Shown here: piece by piece, positions 15,723 through 24,426 of the stretch
Layout of the letters: each line of letters begins with the position of its first letter
Numbering within the stretch: position 1 is the stretch's first letter
Source of the DNA: an uncultured Oscillibacter sp.
GTDB lineage: Bacteria > Bacillota > Clostridia > Oscillospirales > Oscillospiraceae
Assembly (NCBI GenBank): GCA_947365245.1
Contig: CANAWG010000016.1
Span: 1-50,947 of the forward strand
DNA: 50,947 nt
Reading direction: 5' to 3'
The notes under the pieces: generated by a model
What the model saw: the letters and a program-made list of their open reading frames with translations, nothing else
What the model was told of the DNA's origin: nothing
Databases searched by the model: none
Translations under genes and position numbers: made by a program

Positions 15723-17833
15723 AAGAGCAGTGGTTTGAGAAGATCTACGCGGGCTTTCTGGGTATGGACGCGGGAATGCGCCTGGGTGCCCCGGTGGAGA
15801 ACCCCTGGTGGACGTACGAGCGGCTGCGGGACTATTTCGGCGACATCCGGGGCTACTTGCGGGAGTACAAGACCCACCCGGCGGACGATGACATCAACGG
15901 GCCGGTGATCTTCCTGCGGGCGCTGCTGGACAGCGGCGGCCTGGATTTCACCCAGCGCATGGCGGGGGAGACCTGGCTGAACTACACCCGCTGCGGCCGC
16001 GGCATGTTCTGGTGGGGCGGCGAGGACGTCTCCACGGAGCACCGGGCCTATATGAACCTGAAGCGGGGGCTGACGGCTCCGGACTCCGGCAGCATCGCCC
16101 AAAACGGCGCTGTGGCGGCGGAGCAGATCGGCGGGCAGATCTTTGTGGACACCTGGGGGCTGATCTGCCCCGGGAGGCCGGAGCAGGCCGCGGCCTTTGC
16201 CCGGCGGATGGCCAGCGTCTCCCACGACGGGGAGGCGCTCCACGGCGCGGCTTTCATGGCCGCCTGCATCGCGGCGGCCTTTACCTGCGAGTCGGTGGAG
16301 GCGGTGATCGACGCGGGGCTCCGGCAGATTCCGGGAGAGTGCGTGTACCGCCGGGTGGTGGACGCGGTCCGGGCTTTCCACGCATCCCATCCCGGGGACT
16401 TCCGGGCCTGCCGGGACTATGTGGACCGGGAGTGGGGGAACGACAAATTTCCCGGCGGCTACCATATCATCCCCAACGCCGGCATCTGCGTCCTGGCGCT
16501 GCTGTACGGAGAGAACGACCTGGGCCGCACCATTGAGGTCTCCTGCATGTGCGGCTTTGACACCGACTGTAACGCCAGTAATGTGGGCACCATCATGGGG
16601 GTGCTCCACGGGCTGGAGGGGGTGCCTGAGCGGTACCGCCGGCCCATCAACGACAGCGCGGTGCTCTCCAGCGTCTCCGGGTATCTGAATATGCTGGACA
16701 TCCCCACCTTTGCCAAGGAGCTGGCGGAGACGGCCTGCCGCCTGCGGGGCGAGACCGTCCCGGGCTGGGCCGCCGCCCCCCGGCGGGGGGAGCTGGCGTT
16801 CAACTTCGCCTTTCCCGGCTCCACCCACGGGCTGGAGCTGTCGGACCGGGCCAGCCACGAGCTCCGGTGGGTCTCCGGCGGGGCGCATTCCGGCCGGGGC
16901 TGTCTGGAGCTGGAGATCGACGGCAAGTCCCCCGCCCCGGCAGACCTCTATTTCCGGGCCTGCTGCATCCGGTCGGACTTCAACGACGAGCGGTATGATC
17001 CGGTCTTCTCCCCCCGGGTTTATCCCGGGCAGAGCGTCCGCTGCTGGATGAGGAGCTGCCAGACGGCTCCGGCGGCCATCACGGTGACGCCCTATGTCAC
17101 CCGGGCCATGGCCGGGGACCGGATCGACCTGTGTGCCGCGGTTTTGCCGGAGGGGGAGTGGACGGAGATCGCGTTCTCCGTGCCGGATCTGGGGGGCGAC
17201 CAGGCCCATGATATCGGCTGGAAGATCGAGATCGCCCCCGTGGAGCCGCCCTGGGCCTGCGGCAAGGTGTATGTGGACGACATCACGGTGTCCGGCCCCA
17301 TGGACTACACCATCGACCCCGCCGTCCAGCGGATGGAGTTCGGCCAGCCCACGCCCTTTTCCGTCAACGACGGGGAGGCGTTCCTCGCGGAGGGAGCGCT
17401 GCGCGTTTCCACCCGTGGGGACGGACAGGTCTTTACCGGCAATTACTACGCCTGCGGCGCCTCTGTGGAGGCCGGCGTGACGGTGCTGGCGGGGACCTCC
17501 GCGGGGCTTCTCCTGCGGGGGCAGGGCTGCCGCCGGTACTACGCCCTGGGCTTCTCCGGGGAAAACCGGATCAGCATCGACCGGTGGGACGGCGGACAGC
17601 GGACGGAGCTGGCGGCCGCGCCGTTTTCCTGGGAGAGGGGCAGACCCTGCCGCCTGGCCGCGGAGGCCCGGGGGGAGACGCTGACCCTGCGGGTCGACGG
17701 GGAGCTTGTGCTCACGGCCCGGGACGGGCGGTTTTCCTACGGAATGGCGGGCGTGTGCCACGGCGCCGCCGGCGAGAGCGTCTGGACGGACTTCCACATC
17801 CGCGCGGACACGGCCGGCTGTTCGGAGACCTGA
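15719..17833 (+). CDS. ADP-ribosylglycohydrolase-family protein with long C-terminal extension
   Basis: A 704-residue protein. Residues ~1-350 are an ADP-ribosylglycohydrolase (ADPRH)-type fold: IYAGFLGMDAGMRLG, the metal-binding HPADDDINGP near 58-67, and GFDTDCNASNVGTIMG near 280-295. Members cleave N- or O-glycosidic bonds to ribose-like sugars. Residues ~350-704 are beta-rich and resemble two carbohydrate-binding or LamG-like modules (HSGRGCLELEIDG, KVYVDDITVSGP, FTGNYYACGASVEAGVTVL). There is no signal peptide, so it is cytoplasmic. It ends the transporter operon. With the nucleoside hydrolase it suggests that the imported compound is a glycoside hydrolysed inside the cell. Canonical de-ADP-ribosylation is less likely given the modules and context. 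Confidence 0.82.
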   Translation: MKEQWFEKIYAGFLGMDAGMRLGAPVENPWWTYERLRDYFGDIRGYLREYKTHPADDDINGPVIFLRALLDSGGLDFTQRMAGETWLNYTRCGRGMFWWGGEDVSTEHRAYMNLKRGLTAPDSGSIAQNGAVAAEQIGGQIFVDTWGLICPGRPEQAAAFARRMASVSHDGEALHGAAFMAACIAAAFTCESVEAVIDAGLRQIPGECVYRRVVDAVRAFHASHPGDFRACRDYVDREWGNDKFPGGYHIIPNAGICVLALLYGENDLGRTIEVSCMCGFDTDCNASNVGTIMGVLHGLEGVPERYRRPINDSAVLSSVSGYLNMLDIPTFAKELAETACRLRGETVPGWAAAPRRGELAFNFAFPGSTHGLELSDRASHELRWVSGGAHSGRGCLELEIDGKSPAPADLYFRACCIRSDFNDERYDPVFSPRVYPGQSVRCWMRSCQTAPAAITVTPYVTRAMAGDRIDLCAAVLPEGEWTEIAFSVPDLGGDQAHDIGWKIEIAPVEPPWACGKVYVDDITVSGPMDYTIDPAVQRMEFGQPTPFSVNDGEAFLAEGALRVSTRGDGQVFTGNYYACGASVEAGVTVLAGTSAGLLLRGQGCRRYYALGFSGENRISIDRWDGGQRTELAAAPFSWERGRPCRLAAEARGETLTLRVDGELVLTARDGRFSYGMAGVCHGAAGESVWTDFHIRADTAGCSET

Positions 17834-17867
17834 GAGACAGCCGGACCCAGCGAGCGCTGTGTTTCTG

Positions 17868-17906
17868 TACGAAAAGGAGACAGGCAAAGCCTGCCTCCTT
17901 TTCGTA
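17868..17906. terminator. Bidirectional hairpin between convergent genes
   Basis: An 18-bp stem with one G-T pair (TACGAAAAGGAGACAGGC / GCCTGCCTCCTTTTCGTA) encloses AAA. It lies between the end of the transporter operon and the converging C69 peptidase gene. The A- and T-runs inside the stem could terminate transcription from either side. Confidence 0.65.
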
Positions 17907-17928
17907 TGCCCGCGTCGAAGCGGATTTT

Positions 17929-19323
17929 TCAATACAGCTTGTCCAGCTGGACGCGGAGGGACCGGCAGAGGTCCCGGGCCTCCTCCAGACGCCGGGCGGT
18001 GAGCTGTGTGCGCCGGGCCCGGCGCTCTGTCTCCGGGAGGGCGGCGAGGGCGTCTGCCTCCTCCCGCAGCGCCGCGGCCATGCGGGCTTCGTACGCCTCC
18101 GCCGCGCCGCTGACGATGGCGGCGTACCGCTCGTACCGCCGCTGGGTCAGATACCCCAGCTCCTTCCACTCCCAGAAGAGGGACGGCGCGCCCTCCGCAC
18201 CCGGCTCCGTGTTGGAGCAGACCTCCGGCAGCGCGTCGATGTCCGCGTAGAGGGGGATATAGCAGCTCATGGCCGGGGAGGCCATGGCCGTCCACATCAC
18301 GCCGGGGCCCGGCGGGGAGAAGTCCGCCACAAAGCTGGCCACCGTGGCGTGGCGGCACAGGCTGTAGCTGGCGGGATTGTCGTGGAAGGGGTTCCCATAC
18401 CGCCCGGCGGCGGGAGCCGCCCTCAGGTCGTAGGGCGTCCCCTCGTACACGTCCCGCAGGATCCCCATAAAATCAGACGGCTCCAGCGGGCGGTTGGGCC
18501 GCACGGAGTACAGCAGGGCGTCCTCCGGCGTCTCCCGGCCGGAGAGCAGGCTCATGGCCCGCCACCGGCGGCGCATATTCATGGGGTCCAGCTCCGGCCC
18601 CCACTCGTTGGGGCTTCGCTCCGCCCCATAGGCCGCCGCGAAGTCAAAATGGCGGACGTCGCCGTCCCACCAGCCCCGGGATCTGGCGTATTCCGCAAGG
18701 CCCGGAGAGGCCATCACATTCTCCGTGTCCGTCAGATCCGCGTCGTGGGTGCAGAACGCGTTGGTCCGGATCCCGGCCTCGCCGTCCGGCACCCGGACCG
18801 CCACCCAGTGCGCCCCCGGCGCCATCTCCAGAAACCAGCCCTCCTCCGAATCCGCCACGGCGAACGTGGCGGCGCTCTCGCAGCCGTCCAGCCCGGAGAC
18901 GGTGAAGCCGTACCGCTCCACCAGCTCCCCGATCATCCGGATGCCCGCCCGGGCGGAATGGGCCCGCTGCAAAAGCAGCAGCAGGATATCATCCGGCTCC
19001 AGCCACGCGCCGGCGGAGTCGATCTCCTTGAAAGCGCTGGCGCCGGTGCCGGCCGCGGCCACGCCGCAGTCGTTGACGCCGCCGGCCCAGGCGTTGTCCC
19101 GGCTGCCGATGGCATAGCCGCACGCGGTATAGCTGTATCCGCAGGTCTCCGACGCCTGGGGAATTCGCCGGCCGCCCACCAGGAGGTAAGTCTCCTCCTC
19201 CGCGTGGCGCTGCCGCGGCACATGGGCCAGCAGACCGGGTACGCCGTCCCAGTCGTCGTTGGCCGCCAGCAGCACCCGGCCGGAGGATGTGGCCTTGCGG
19301 CCGGCGATCAGACAAGTACACAT
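17929..19323 (-). CDS. C69-family dipeptidase (PepD-like)
   Basis: A 464-residue N-terminal nucleophile hydrolase. MCTCLIAGRKAT...LLAANDDWD places the catalytic cysteine at residue 2, exposed once the initiator Met is removed. AWAGGVNDCGVAAAGT, ATFAVADSEEGWFLEMAPG.HWVAVRVPDG and the C-terminal CRHATVASFVAD...MWTAMASPAMSCYIPLY blocks are typical of peptidase family C69/U34. It has no signal peptide. It lies downstream of the ribokinase-like gene on the same strand and presumably shares its promoter. The link to the neighbouring sugar genes is not evident. Confidence 0.88.
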   Translation of the reverse strand: MCTCLIAGRKATSSGRVLLAANDDWDGVPGLLAHVPRQRHAEEETYLLVGGRRIPQASETCGYSYTACGYAIGSRDNAWAGGVNDCGVAAAGTGASAFKEIDSAGAWLEPDDILLLLLQRAHSARAGIRMIGELVERYGFTVSGLDGCESAATFAVADSEEGWFLEMAPGAHWVAVRVPDGEAGIRTNAFCTHDADLTDTENVMASPGLAEYARSRGWWDGDVRHFDFAAAYGAERSPNEWGPELDPMNMRRRWRAMSLLSGRETPEDALLYSVRPNRPLEPSDFMGILRDVYEGTPYDLRAAPAAGRYGNPFHDNPASYSLCRHATVASFVADFSPPGPGVMWTAMASPAMSCYIPLYADIDALPEVCSNTEPGAEGAPSLFWEWKELGYLTQRRYERYAAIVSGAAEAYEARMAAALREEADALAALPETERRARRTQLTARRLEEARDLCRSLRVQLDKLY

Positions 19324-19344
19324 ACGCAGCCTCCTTTCCGCGCC

Positions 19345-20244
19345 TTATGCCCGCGCCCCGACGGCCCGCAGGACCTCCTCCCGCCTGGGGATGGAGCTGG
19401 AGGCGCCTTTCCGGGAGACCGCGATGGCGCTGGCCTCCGCCGCCCGGCTCAGGGCCTCCGCCGCGTCTGCGTGTTCCAGATACTCAGTGAGGAAATACCC
19501 GGTGAACGTATCTCCCGCCGCCGTGGTGTCAACGCATTGGCAGGGGGCCGCCGGGCAGTGGAGCCGCTGTCCGTCCGCCGCCATAAAGTACGCGCCGTCT
19601 TTCCCCAGCGTCAGCACCACCGCGGTGTCCGGCAGCCGCCCGTGAATGGCGTCCAGAATCTCCTGGGGCGCCTGTCTGCCCGTCAATTCGCCGCCCTCCA
19701 CCTCGTTGATGAGGAGATAGCGCACCCGGTCCAGACGGCACTTCATAACAGCCTCGTTGAAAGGGGAGGGGTTCAGCGCGATCACCATCCCCTTTTCGCC
19801 GGCCTGTTCAATGATGTAGTCCAGATGGGGAATCTCGTTTTGCAGCACAATCAGATCCCCCTGGGAAAATTCGGCCAGCACCGTGTCCACATAGTCCCGG
19901 CTGACCTCCGCGTTGGAGCCGGGAACCACAATGATGCAGTTTTCTCCCTGCTCGTTCACCTGGATGACCGCGTGGCCGTTGGCCCCCTCACTCTCTTTCA
20001 AAAGCCGGATGTCGATGTGTTCATCCAGCAGGCCCTGGCGGAGCATACCGCCGTCCGCGCCGATCACCCCGGCAAAGTAGAGCCGGCTCCCCGCCCGGGC
20101 CAGCGCCACCGCCTGGTTGAAGCCCTTGCCGCCGCAAAAGCAGGAATACCCCAGGGCTGAGATCGTCTCTTTCGGGCGGACGAACGCGGCCACCTGGTAG
20201 GTGCGGTCGATGTTCAGCGAACCAAATACCAGCTTTTTCATCAT
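19345..20244 (-). CDS. PfkB-family sugar kinase, ribokinase-like
   Basis: A 299-residue PfkB kinase. The N-terminal SLNIDRTYQV and CFCGGKGFNQAVALARAG (di-glycine hinge) and the C-terminal DTTAAGDTFTGYFL (catalytic aspartate, anion hole) are those of ribokinases. It would phosphorylate free ribose or a related sugar. The nucleoside hydrolase and ADPRH-family protein nearby could supply ribose, so a salvage link is plausible, although the operons are separate. GGAGG precedes the tandem ATG codons at 20244 and 20241, and either may be used. The promoter lies at 20305-20333. Confidence 0.87.
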   Translation of the reverse strand: MMKKLVFGSLNIDRTYQVAAFVRPKETISALGYSCFCGGKGFNQAVALARAGSRLYFAGVIGADGGMLRQGLLDEHIDIRLLKESEGANGHAVIQVNEQGENCIIVVPGSNAEVSRDYVDTVLAEFSQGDLIVLQNEIPHLDYIIEQAGEKGMVIALNPSPFNEAVMKCRLDRVRYLLINEVEGGELTGRQAPQEILDAIHGRLPDTAVVLTLGKDGAYFMAADGQRLHCPAAPCQCVDTTAAGDTFTGYFLTEYLEHADAAEALSRAAEASAIAVSRKGASSSIPRREEVLRAVGARA

Positions 20245-20304
20245 AGACCTCCAATTTCTCTCCCGGGACAGAGAACGCCCCGCGGCGTCGACAGTTTCTG
20301 ACTT

Positions 20305-20333
20305 ATTTTATCCCATTCCCGCACTTTATACAA
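20305..20333 (-). promoter_or_regulatory. Sigma-A promoter for the kinase-dipeptidase operon
   Basis: On the minus strand, TTGTAT (20333-20328) and TAAAAT (20310-20305) are 17 bp apart, upstream of the ribokinase-like gene. Confidence 0.6.
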
Positions 20334-20399
20334 GCGTTTTGGGCAACGCTGTCCAACAATCTTTTCCGGGCCGCGGGGGCCGGGCGGAGGGCTTTCGGC

Positions 20400-20428
20400 T
20401 TGACAACCCGGGCCCCGCTGGTTATGAT
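20400..20428 (+). promoter_or_regulatory. Sigma-A promoter for the HpcH/HpaI aldolase gene
   Basis: TTGACA (20400-20405) and TATGAT (20423-20428) are spaced 17 bp apart. The promoter lies 54 bp before the aldolase start and is divergent from the kinase promoter. Confidence 0.8.
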
Positions 20429-20481
20429 AGGGAAAAAGCTGCCGGGCGCGCCGCCCGGACGGCGGAGGGGAGCGCCGGAGA

Positions 20482-21264
20482 ATGACGGATATGAAAGAGA
20501 GACTGCTGAGAGGAGAGCTGCTGCTGGGTACGATGGTGACGGTCTTTGACACCCCGGAGATTATGTGTCTGGCGGCCAACGCCGGGCTTGACTGGGTTTT
20601 TGTGGACACCGAGTCCGTCTATCCGGACCCGGTCCGCCTGGCCGCCATGCTGGGGTACGCCCGGACGGCGGAGCTGCCCGCCGTCGTGCGGATTCCGAAG
20701 ATCTCCAAGACGGAGGTGTCCCGGGTGCTGGATCTGGGGGCGGCGGGGATCATCTGCCCGGACGTCCGCTCCGCGGCGGAGGCGCGGGAGCTGGTGCGCC
20801 TGGCAAAGTACGCTCCCGAGGGGGAGCGGGGCGTGGCGCTGGACCGGCCCCACACCGGCTACCGCCTGGGCGGCACGGAGGACAAGCTCCGCTATATGGA
20901 GCAGGCCAACCGGCGGTTGATGCTGATCTGCCAGATCGAGTCCCTCCAGGGCTTGGAGCGGCTGCGGGAGATTGTGGAGACGCCGGGGGTGGACGGACTT
21001 TTGATCGGCCCCAATGATCTGACGCAGGCGATGGGCATCTTCGGACAGACCGGCCATCCGGATTTTTTGCAGGCCGTGAAACGCGTGGTGGATGCCGCGC
21101 GGGGCTGCGGGAAGTACGTGGGAATGAGCTGCGGCAGCGCGGCGGCCTGCCGCCCCTGGGCGGAGCTGGGCGTGCGGTTTTTCCAGGTGGGGACGGACGT
21201 CTCCCTCTATGCGGGGGCGCTGCGGGAGATGCGCGGACAGTGGCGGGAGATCGGACAGTCCTGA
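20482..21264 (+). CDS. HpcH/HpaI-family aldolase
   Basis: A 260-residue class II pyruvate aldolase of the HpcH/HpaI family: LLLGTMVTVFDTPEI, AGLDWVFVDTES, VVRIPK, GAAGIICPDVRSAAEA, ICQIES and GVDGLLIGPNDLTQAMG. The glutamate in IES and aspartate in GPNDL correspond to the metal site. Such enzymes split 2-keto-3-deoxy sugar acids or related acids into pyruvate plus an aldehyde. It is a single-gene unit with its own promoter and terminator. The substrate is unknown; a 2-keto-3-deoxy-L-sugar acid is one possibility given the neighbouring island. An ATG at 20491 is an alternative start. Confidence 0.85.
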   Translation: MTDMKERLLRGELLLGTMVTVFDTPEIMCLAANAGLDWVFVDTESVYPDPVRLAAMLGYARTAELPAVVRIPKISKTEVSRVLDLGAAGIICPDVRSAAEARELVRLAKYAPEGERGVALDRPHTGYRLGGTEDKLRYMEQANRRLMLICQIESLQGLERLREIVETPGVDGLLIGPNDLTQAMGIFGQTGHPDFLQAVKRVVDAARGCGKYVGMSCGSAAACRPWAELGVRFFQVGTDVSLYAGALREMRGQWREIGQS

Positions 21265-21340
21265 GGGGCCGCCGGCGTCCCCCGCCCCGCGCGGCAGTGG
21301 CGCGGGTTCCCCAAAGCGCGGAATGATGAGAAGAAGACAG

Positions 21341-21376
21341 CAGCGGCGGCCGAGAGAAGCGGCCGCCGCTGTTTTT
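21341..21376 (+). terminator. Rho-independent terminator
   Basis: A 12-bp GC-rich stem (CAGCGGCGGCCG and complement) with a short purine-rich loop is followed by TTTTTG. It ends the aldolase transcript before the converging LysR gene. Confidence 0.85.
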
Positions 21377-21405
21377 GAATGTATGGGCGCGGGGAGAACC
21401 GCCGC

Positions 21406-22323
21406 CTACAAGGACACGCTCTTTTCGTCGGATTTGACGGAGATCAGGTCCAAAAACCGCTCCGCCTCGGCGGAGAGCTTCGCGTCCCGGTTCCACACCA
21501 CATAGATCCTGGAGGGGATCTGAGGGTCGATAATCTCCTTGCGGACAAGGGTGGAGTCCATGTTCAAAAGGGAGGAGGAGTAGGGCAGCACCGCGATGCC
21601 GATCCCGGCCCTGGCCCAGCTCAAAAGGGACATGACGTCGTTGTTTTTGCAGGTGATATTGGGGATAAACCCGCAGGTTTTGCAGTATTTCGTAAACATG
21701 GAGATATACCGGCGGTGCAGCAGCAGCGGAAAGTCCCGCAGCTCCACCAGCGGAATGGTGTCGCCCTGAAAGCCGACGTAAAAGCTGGGATGGGCCAGGG
21801 CTACAAAGCAGTCGTAATCGTGCCCGCTCAGGGCCTCGTCCCGGATGAGGCGGCAGTTGTAGCGGCTTTTGTTGAAGGGCTCCCGCACAATGCCCAGGTC
21901 GATTTTCCGGTCGTCCAGGGAGAACAGGATATCCGTGGTGCTGGCCTCTGAGACCTGGATATCCACATTGGGGTAGGTGCAGTTGTATGTGTAAATCCAG
22001 GGGGGGATCAGCCGGGTGGAGACGGAGTTGACCGTGCCCAGCCGGATGGCGGCCCTTGGCAGCGCCGCTTTGCTCCGCACCTCGTTTACGGTCTGGTCGA
22101 TCAGATCGAAGATGTCCTGCGCGCGCTGGGCCAGCAGCCGTCCGGACTGGGTGATGACCAGGCCGCGCTTGGTGCGCTCAAAGAGAGGGACGCCGAACTC
22201 ATCCTCCAGCGCCTTGAGCTGGAGACTCAGCGGCGGCTGCGAGACGTGCAGAATCTCCGCGGCTTGGGTGATGCTCTCTGTCTCCGCAATGGTCAGGAAG
22301 TACTCCAGCTGTTTTAAAGTCAC
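21406..22323 (-). CDS. LysR-family regulator of the nicotinate locus
   Basis: A 305-residue LysR regulator. The N-terminal winged helix (LKQLEYFLTIAETESITQAA, then ILHVSQPPLSLQLKALE) occupies residues ~2-60, and the effector-binding domain the rest. I chose the GTG at 22323 because GAGAGGTGAA precedes it at a good distance; an ATG 18 bp upstream lacks a ribosome site. It is divergent from dmdA, the classic layout for a LysR protein that activates its neighbour. Its co-inducer is therefore probably nicotinate or a pathway intermediate; this is inferred from position only. Confidence 0.88.
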   Translation of the reverse strand: MTLKQLEYFLTIAETESITQAAEILHVSQPPLSLQLKALEDEFGVPLFERTKRGLVITQSGRLLAQRAQDIFDLIDQTVNEVRSKAALPRAAIRLGTVNSVSTRLIPPWIYTYNCTYPNVDIQVSEASTTDILFSLDDRKIDLGIVREPFNKSRYNCRLIRDEALSGHDYDCFVALAHPSFYVGFQGDTIPLVELRDFPLLLHRRYISMFTKYCKTCGFIPNITCKNNDVMSLLSWARAGIGIAVLPYSSSLLNMDSTLVRKEIIDPQIPSRIYVVWNRDAKLSAEAERFLDLISVKSDEKSVSL

Positions 22324-22581
22324 GGAAATTTCACCTCTCATACCCGGAGGCGGCGGGATCGGCACTGAAAAGCGGATCGGCGCCTGCCGGGGGATTATAT
22401 TTTCGCTATGGGGAGAGTTTTCGGGGTCTTATTCAGTATAGCACAAAATTTCTGATATCTCAACCGGAAAAGGATATAAAATGGTCAAAAGATAACATAA
22501 AGAAGTGATATAAATTTTGCAAAAGCATCTCAAAGCAGAAAATGTGGATTTGAAAAATATATGGCAGGGGCAGACAATTAG

Positions 22582-22599
22582 ATAATAAGTATTTGTTAT
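22582..22599. promoter_or_regulatory. Candidate LysR binding site upstream of dmdA
   Basis: ATAATA-N6-TGTTAT is an interrupted palindrome with one mismatch, of the T-N11-A class used by LysR proteins. It overlaps the -35 element of the dmdA promoter, where an activator would contact RNA polymerase. The rest of 22324-22581 is AT-rich with no gene visible. Confidence 0.5.
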
Positions 22600-22621
22600 T
22601 TGGCCGAAATTCCTGTACAAT
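22593..22621 (+). promoter_or_regulatory. Promoter for the dmdA-hmd operon
   Basis: TTGTTA (22593-22598) and TACAAT (22616-22621) are separated by 17 bp. The weak -35 box overlapped by a LysR-type palindrome is consistent with an activator-dependent promoter. Confidence 0.6.
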
Positions 22622-22711
22622 TTATATGGCATATAGCGAAACGGAAGAGAGACAGCGGCGCTCTGACGCCGCCGCAGAATGGTACAAAAACTTGGAAACG
22701 GAGTGAAGGCC

Positions 22712-23896
22712 ATGAATCTTGTCGAAAAATATCTGGCGAAAGCTGCCGGAAAGGAGAGCGTCTCCCCCGGCATGGACCTGAGCTGCCGCGTCAGCTATGT
22801 GGCGGCTCATGACGTGACGGCCCCCATTGCGATCAAGATGTTCCGGGAGATCGGGGTAAAGAAAGTGTTCGACCCGGACCGGGTGGCGCTGATTGTGGAC
22901 CACATCTATCCCGCCTCCTCTGAAAAGGCCCGGGACAACGTGTGGACGATGGACGATTTTGCCAAGGAGTTCGGCGTGCACCTCTACCAGCGGGGAGAGG
23001 GGGTCATCCACCAGCTGATGTACGAAAAGCACCGGGCGGCCCCCGGCGAGCTGGTGGTAATCGCGGACTCCCACACCGGAACCTGCGGCGGCTACGGCGC
23101 GGTGGGCGTGGGCGTCGGCTCCACGGAGCTGGCCGCGGCCATGGCCACCGGGAAGCTGGACCTGGAGGTGCCCGAGGTGGTGCAGATCTACCTCACCGGA
23201 AAGCGGCCCGCCAACGTCTTTGGCAAGGATGTGATTTTGTACTTAGGCAGCAGGTTCGGCACGGATCACCTGGTGGACCGGGCACTGCTGTTTACCGGAC
23301 CCGGCATCGAGGAGCTGAGCGTGGCGGAGCGCATGACTATCTGCAACATGGGCATTGAGCTGGGCAGCATGATCACCCTCTTCGGCACCACGGAGAAAGA
23401 GCCGGATACGGCGGAGGATCTGGAGCTGGATCTGGGCGCCCTGGAGCCGCAGATCGCCCGGCCCTTCTCCCCGGCCAATGTGGTCCCGGTGCGGGAGGTG
23501 GCCGGCACCGCCATTACCCAGGTGGTGGTGGGCAGCTGCACCAACGGCCGCCTCTCGGATATGGAACAGGTGGTGAACGCTTTTCGCGGAAAGAAAGTGA
23601 ATCCCGAGGTCAACACGCTGATCGTCCCCGCCTCCAAGGAGATCCTGGAGCAGATGGAGGAGCGGGGCTGGTGCAAGATCATCCGGGACGCCGGCGCCAC
23701 GGTGCTGAATCCCGGCTGCGGCTCCTGCTTCGGCGCCCACGAGGGGCTGGCCAGCGCCCGGGACGTAGTGGTCTCCACCACCAACCGCAATTTCCCCGGG
23801 CGGATGGGCAGCATGAAAGCCAATATCTATCTGGCGTCTCCGGCCACGGCGGCGGCCTCCGCCCTGGCGGGCAGGATCACCGTGCCGGAGCTGTGA
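22712..23896 (+). CDS. dmdA: Dimethylmaleate hydratase, large subunit
   Basis: A 394-residue aconitase/isopropylmalate-isomerase large-subunit protein. SDSHTGT-type ADSHTGTCGGYGAVGVGVGSTE, the cluster cysteine in GSCTNGRLSD and the pair in NPGCGSCFGAHEG are the [4Fe-4S] ligands, so the enzyme is an oxygen-sensitive hydro-lyase. Alone it could be leucine-pathway LeuC. The presence of mgm, mii, dml, hnr and ndh genes in the same locus identifies it as DmdA, which with DmdB hydrates dimethylmaleate to (2R,3S)-2,3-dimethylmalate. The ATG at 22712 follows ACGGAGTGAAG; an in-frame ATG at 22679 has no ribosome site. It is first in a seven-gene run. Confidence 0.9.
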   Translation: MNLVEKYLAKAAGKESVSPGMDLSCRVSYVAAHDVTAPIAIKMFREIGVKKVFDPDRVALIVDHIYPASSEKARDNVWTMDDFAKEFGVHLYQRGEGVIHQLMYEKHRAAPGELVVIADSHTGTCGGYGAVGVGVGSTELAAAMATGKLDLEVPEVVQIYLTGKRPANVFGKDVILYLGSRFGTDHLVDRALLFTGPGIEELSVAERMTICNMGIELGSMITLFGTTEKEPDTAEDLELDLGALEPQIARPFSPANVVPVREVAGTAITQVVVGSCTNGRLSDMEQVVNAFRGKKVNPEVNTLIVPASKEILEQMEERGWCKIIRDAGATVLNPGCGSCFGAHEGLASARDVVVSTTNRNFPGRMGSMKANIYLASPATAAASALAGRITVPEL

Positions 23897-23915
23897 TGGA
23901 AAGGAGCAGAACACA

Positions 23916-24410
23916 ATGGAAGTGATTCAGGGAAAGGTCATCGTCCTGGGGGACGATGTGGACACCGACCAGATTCTGCCGGGCTACGCCATGGCGGAGC
24001 CCTATGACCAGCTGGGCAGGTTTGCCATGGCCGGCCTTGCCGGCGTGGATTTCAAGACCGTCTACGAGCCGGGCTGCATCCTGGTGGCGGGCCGGAACTT
24101 CGGCTGCGGCTCCTCCCGGGAGCAGGCGCCCATCGCCCTGCGCCAGGCGCAGATCGCCCTGGTGATCGCCAAGGGGTTTGCCCGGATCTTCCGGCGCAAC
24201 TCCATCAATATCGGCCTGCCGGTTTGGGCGGCGGATGTGGCGGACGGCCTGAAGACCGGCGACCGGATCGAGGTGGACCTGGAAAAGGGGACCGTGACGG
24301 TGAACGGCGAGGTGAGACAGTTCCAGCCCATGGCGGAAAATGTGGTGAAGACCCTGACCTACGGCGGCCTGATCCCCCGGGTGCGGGCGGAGCTGGGCAT
24401 TACAGACTGA
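23916..24410 (+). CDS. dmdB: Dimethylmaleate hydratase, small subunit
   Basis: A 164-residue swivel-domain subunit of the aconitase family, the length of LeuD-type small subunits. [15 protein letters not shown] near the N-terminus and the substrate-binding loop [14 protein letters not shown] (~residues 58-71) are visible. It starts 19 bp after dmdA behind AAAGGAG and pairs with it. The assignment to dimethylmaleate rather than isopropylmalate rests on the surrounding nicotinate genes. Confidence 0.9.
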   Translation: MEVIQGKVIVLGDDVDTDQILPGYAMAEPYDQLGRFAMAGLAGVDFKTVYEPGCILVAGRNFGCGSSREQAPIALRQAQIALVIAKGFARIFRRNSINIGLPVWAADVADGLKTGDRIEVDLEKGTVTVNGEVRQFQPMAENVVKTLTYGGLIPRVRAELGITD

Positions 24411-24426
24411 AAAGGAGAGGAACAGC

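Noticed and set aside
15695..18358. 887-codon minus-strand frame opposite the ADP-ribosylglycohydrolase-family gene
   Set aside because: Shadow of a high-GC coding strand; Pro/Arg/Gly-rich and without any recognisable domain.
22712..24410. Reading dmdAB as leuCD of leucine synthesis
   Set aside because: No leuA or leuB nearby; the locus holds the enzymes immediately before and after dimethylmaleate hydratase.
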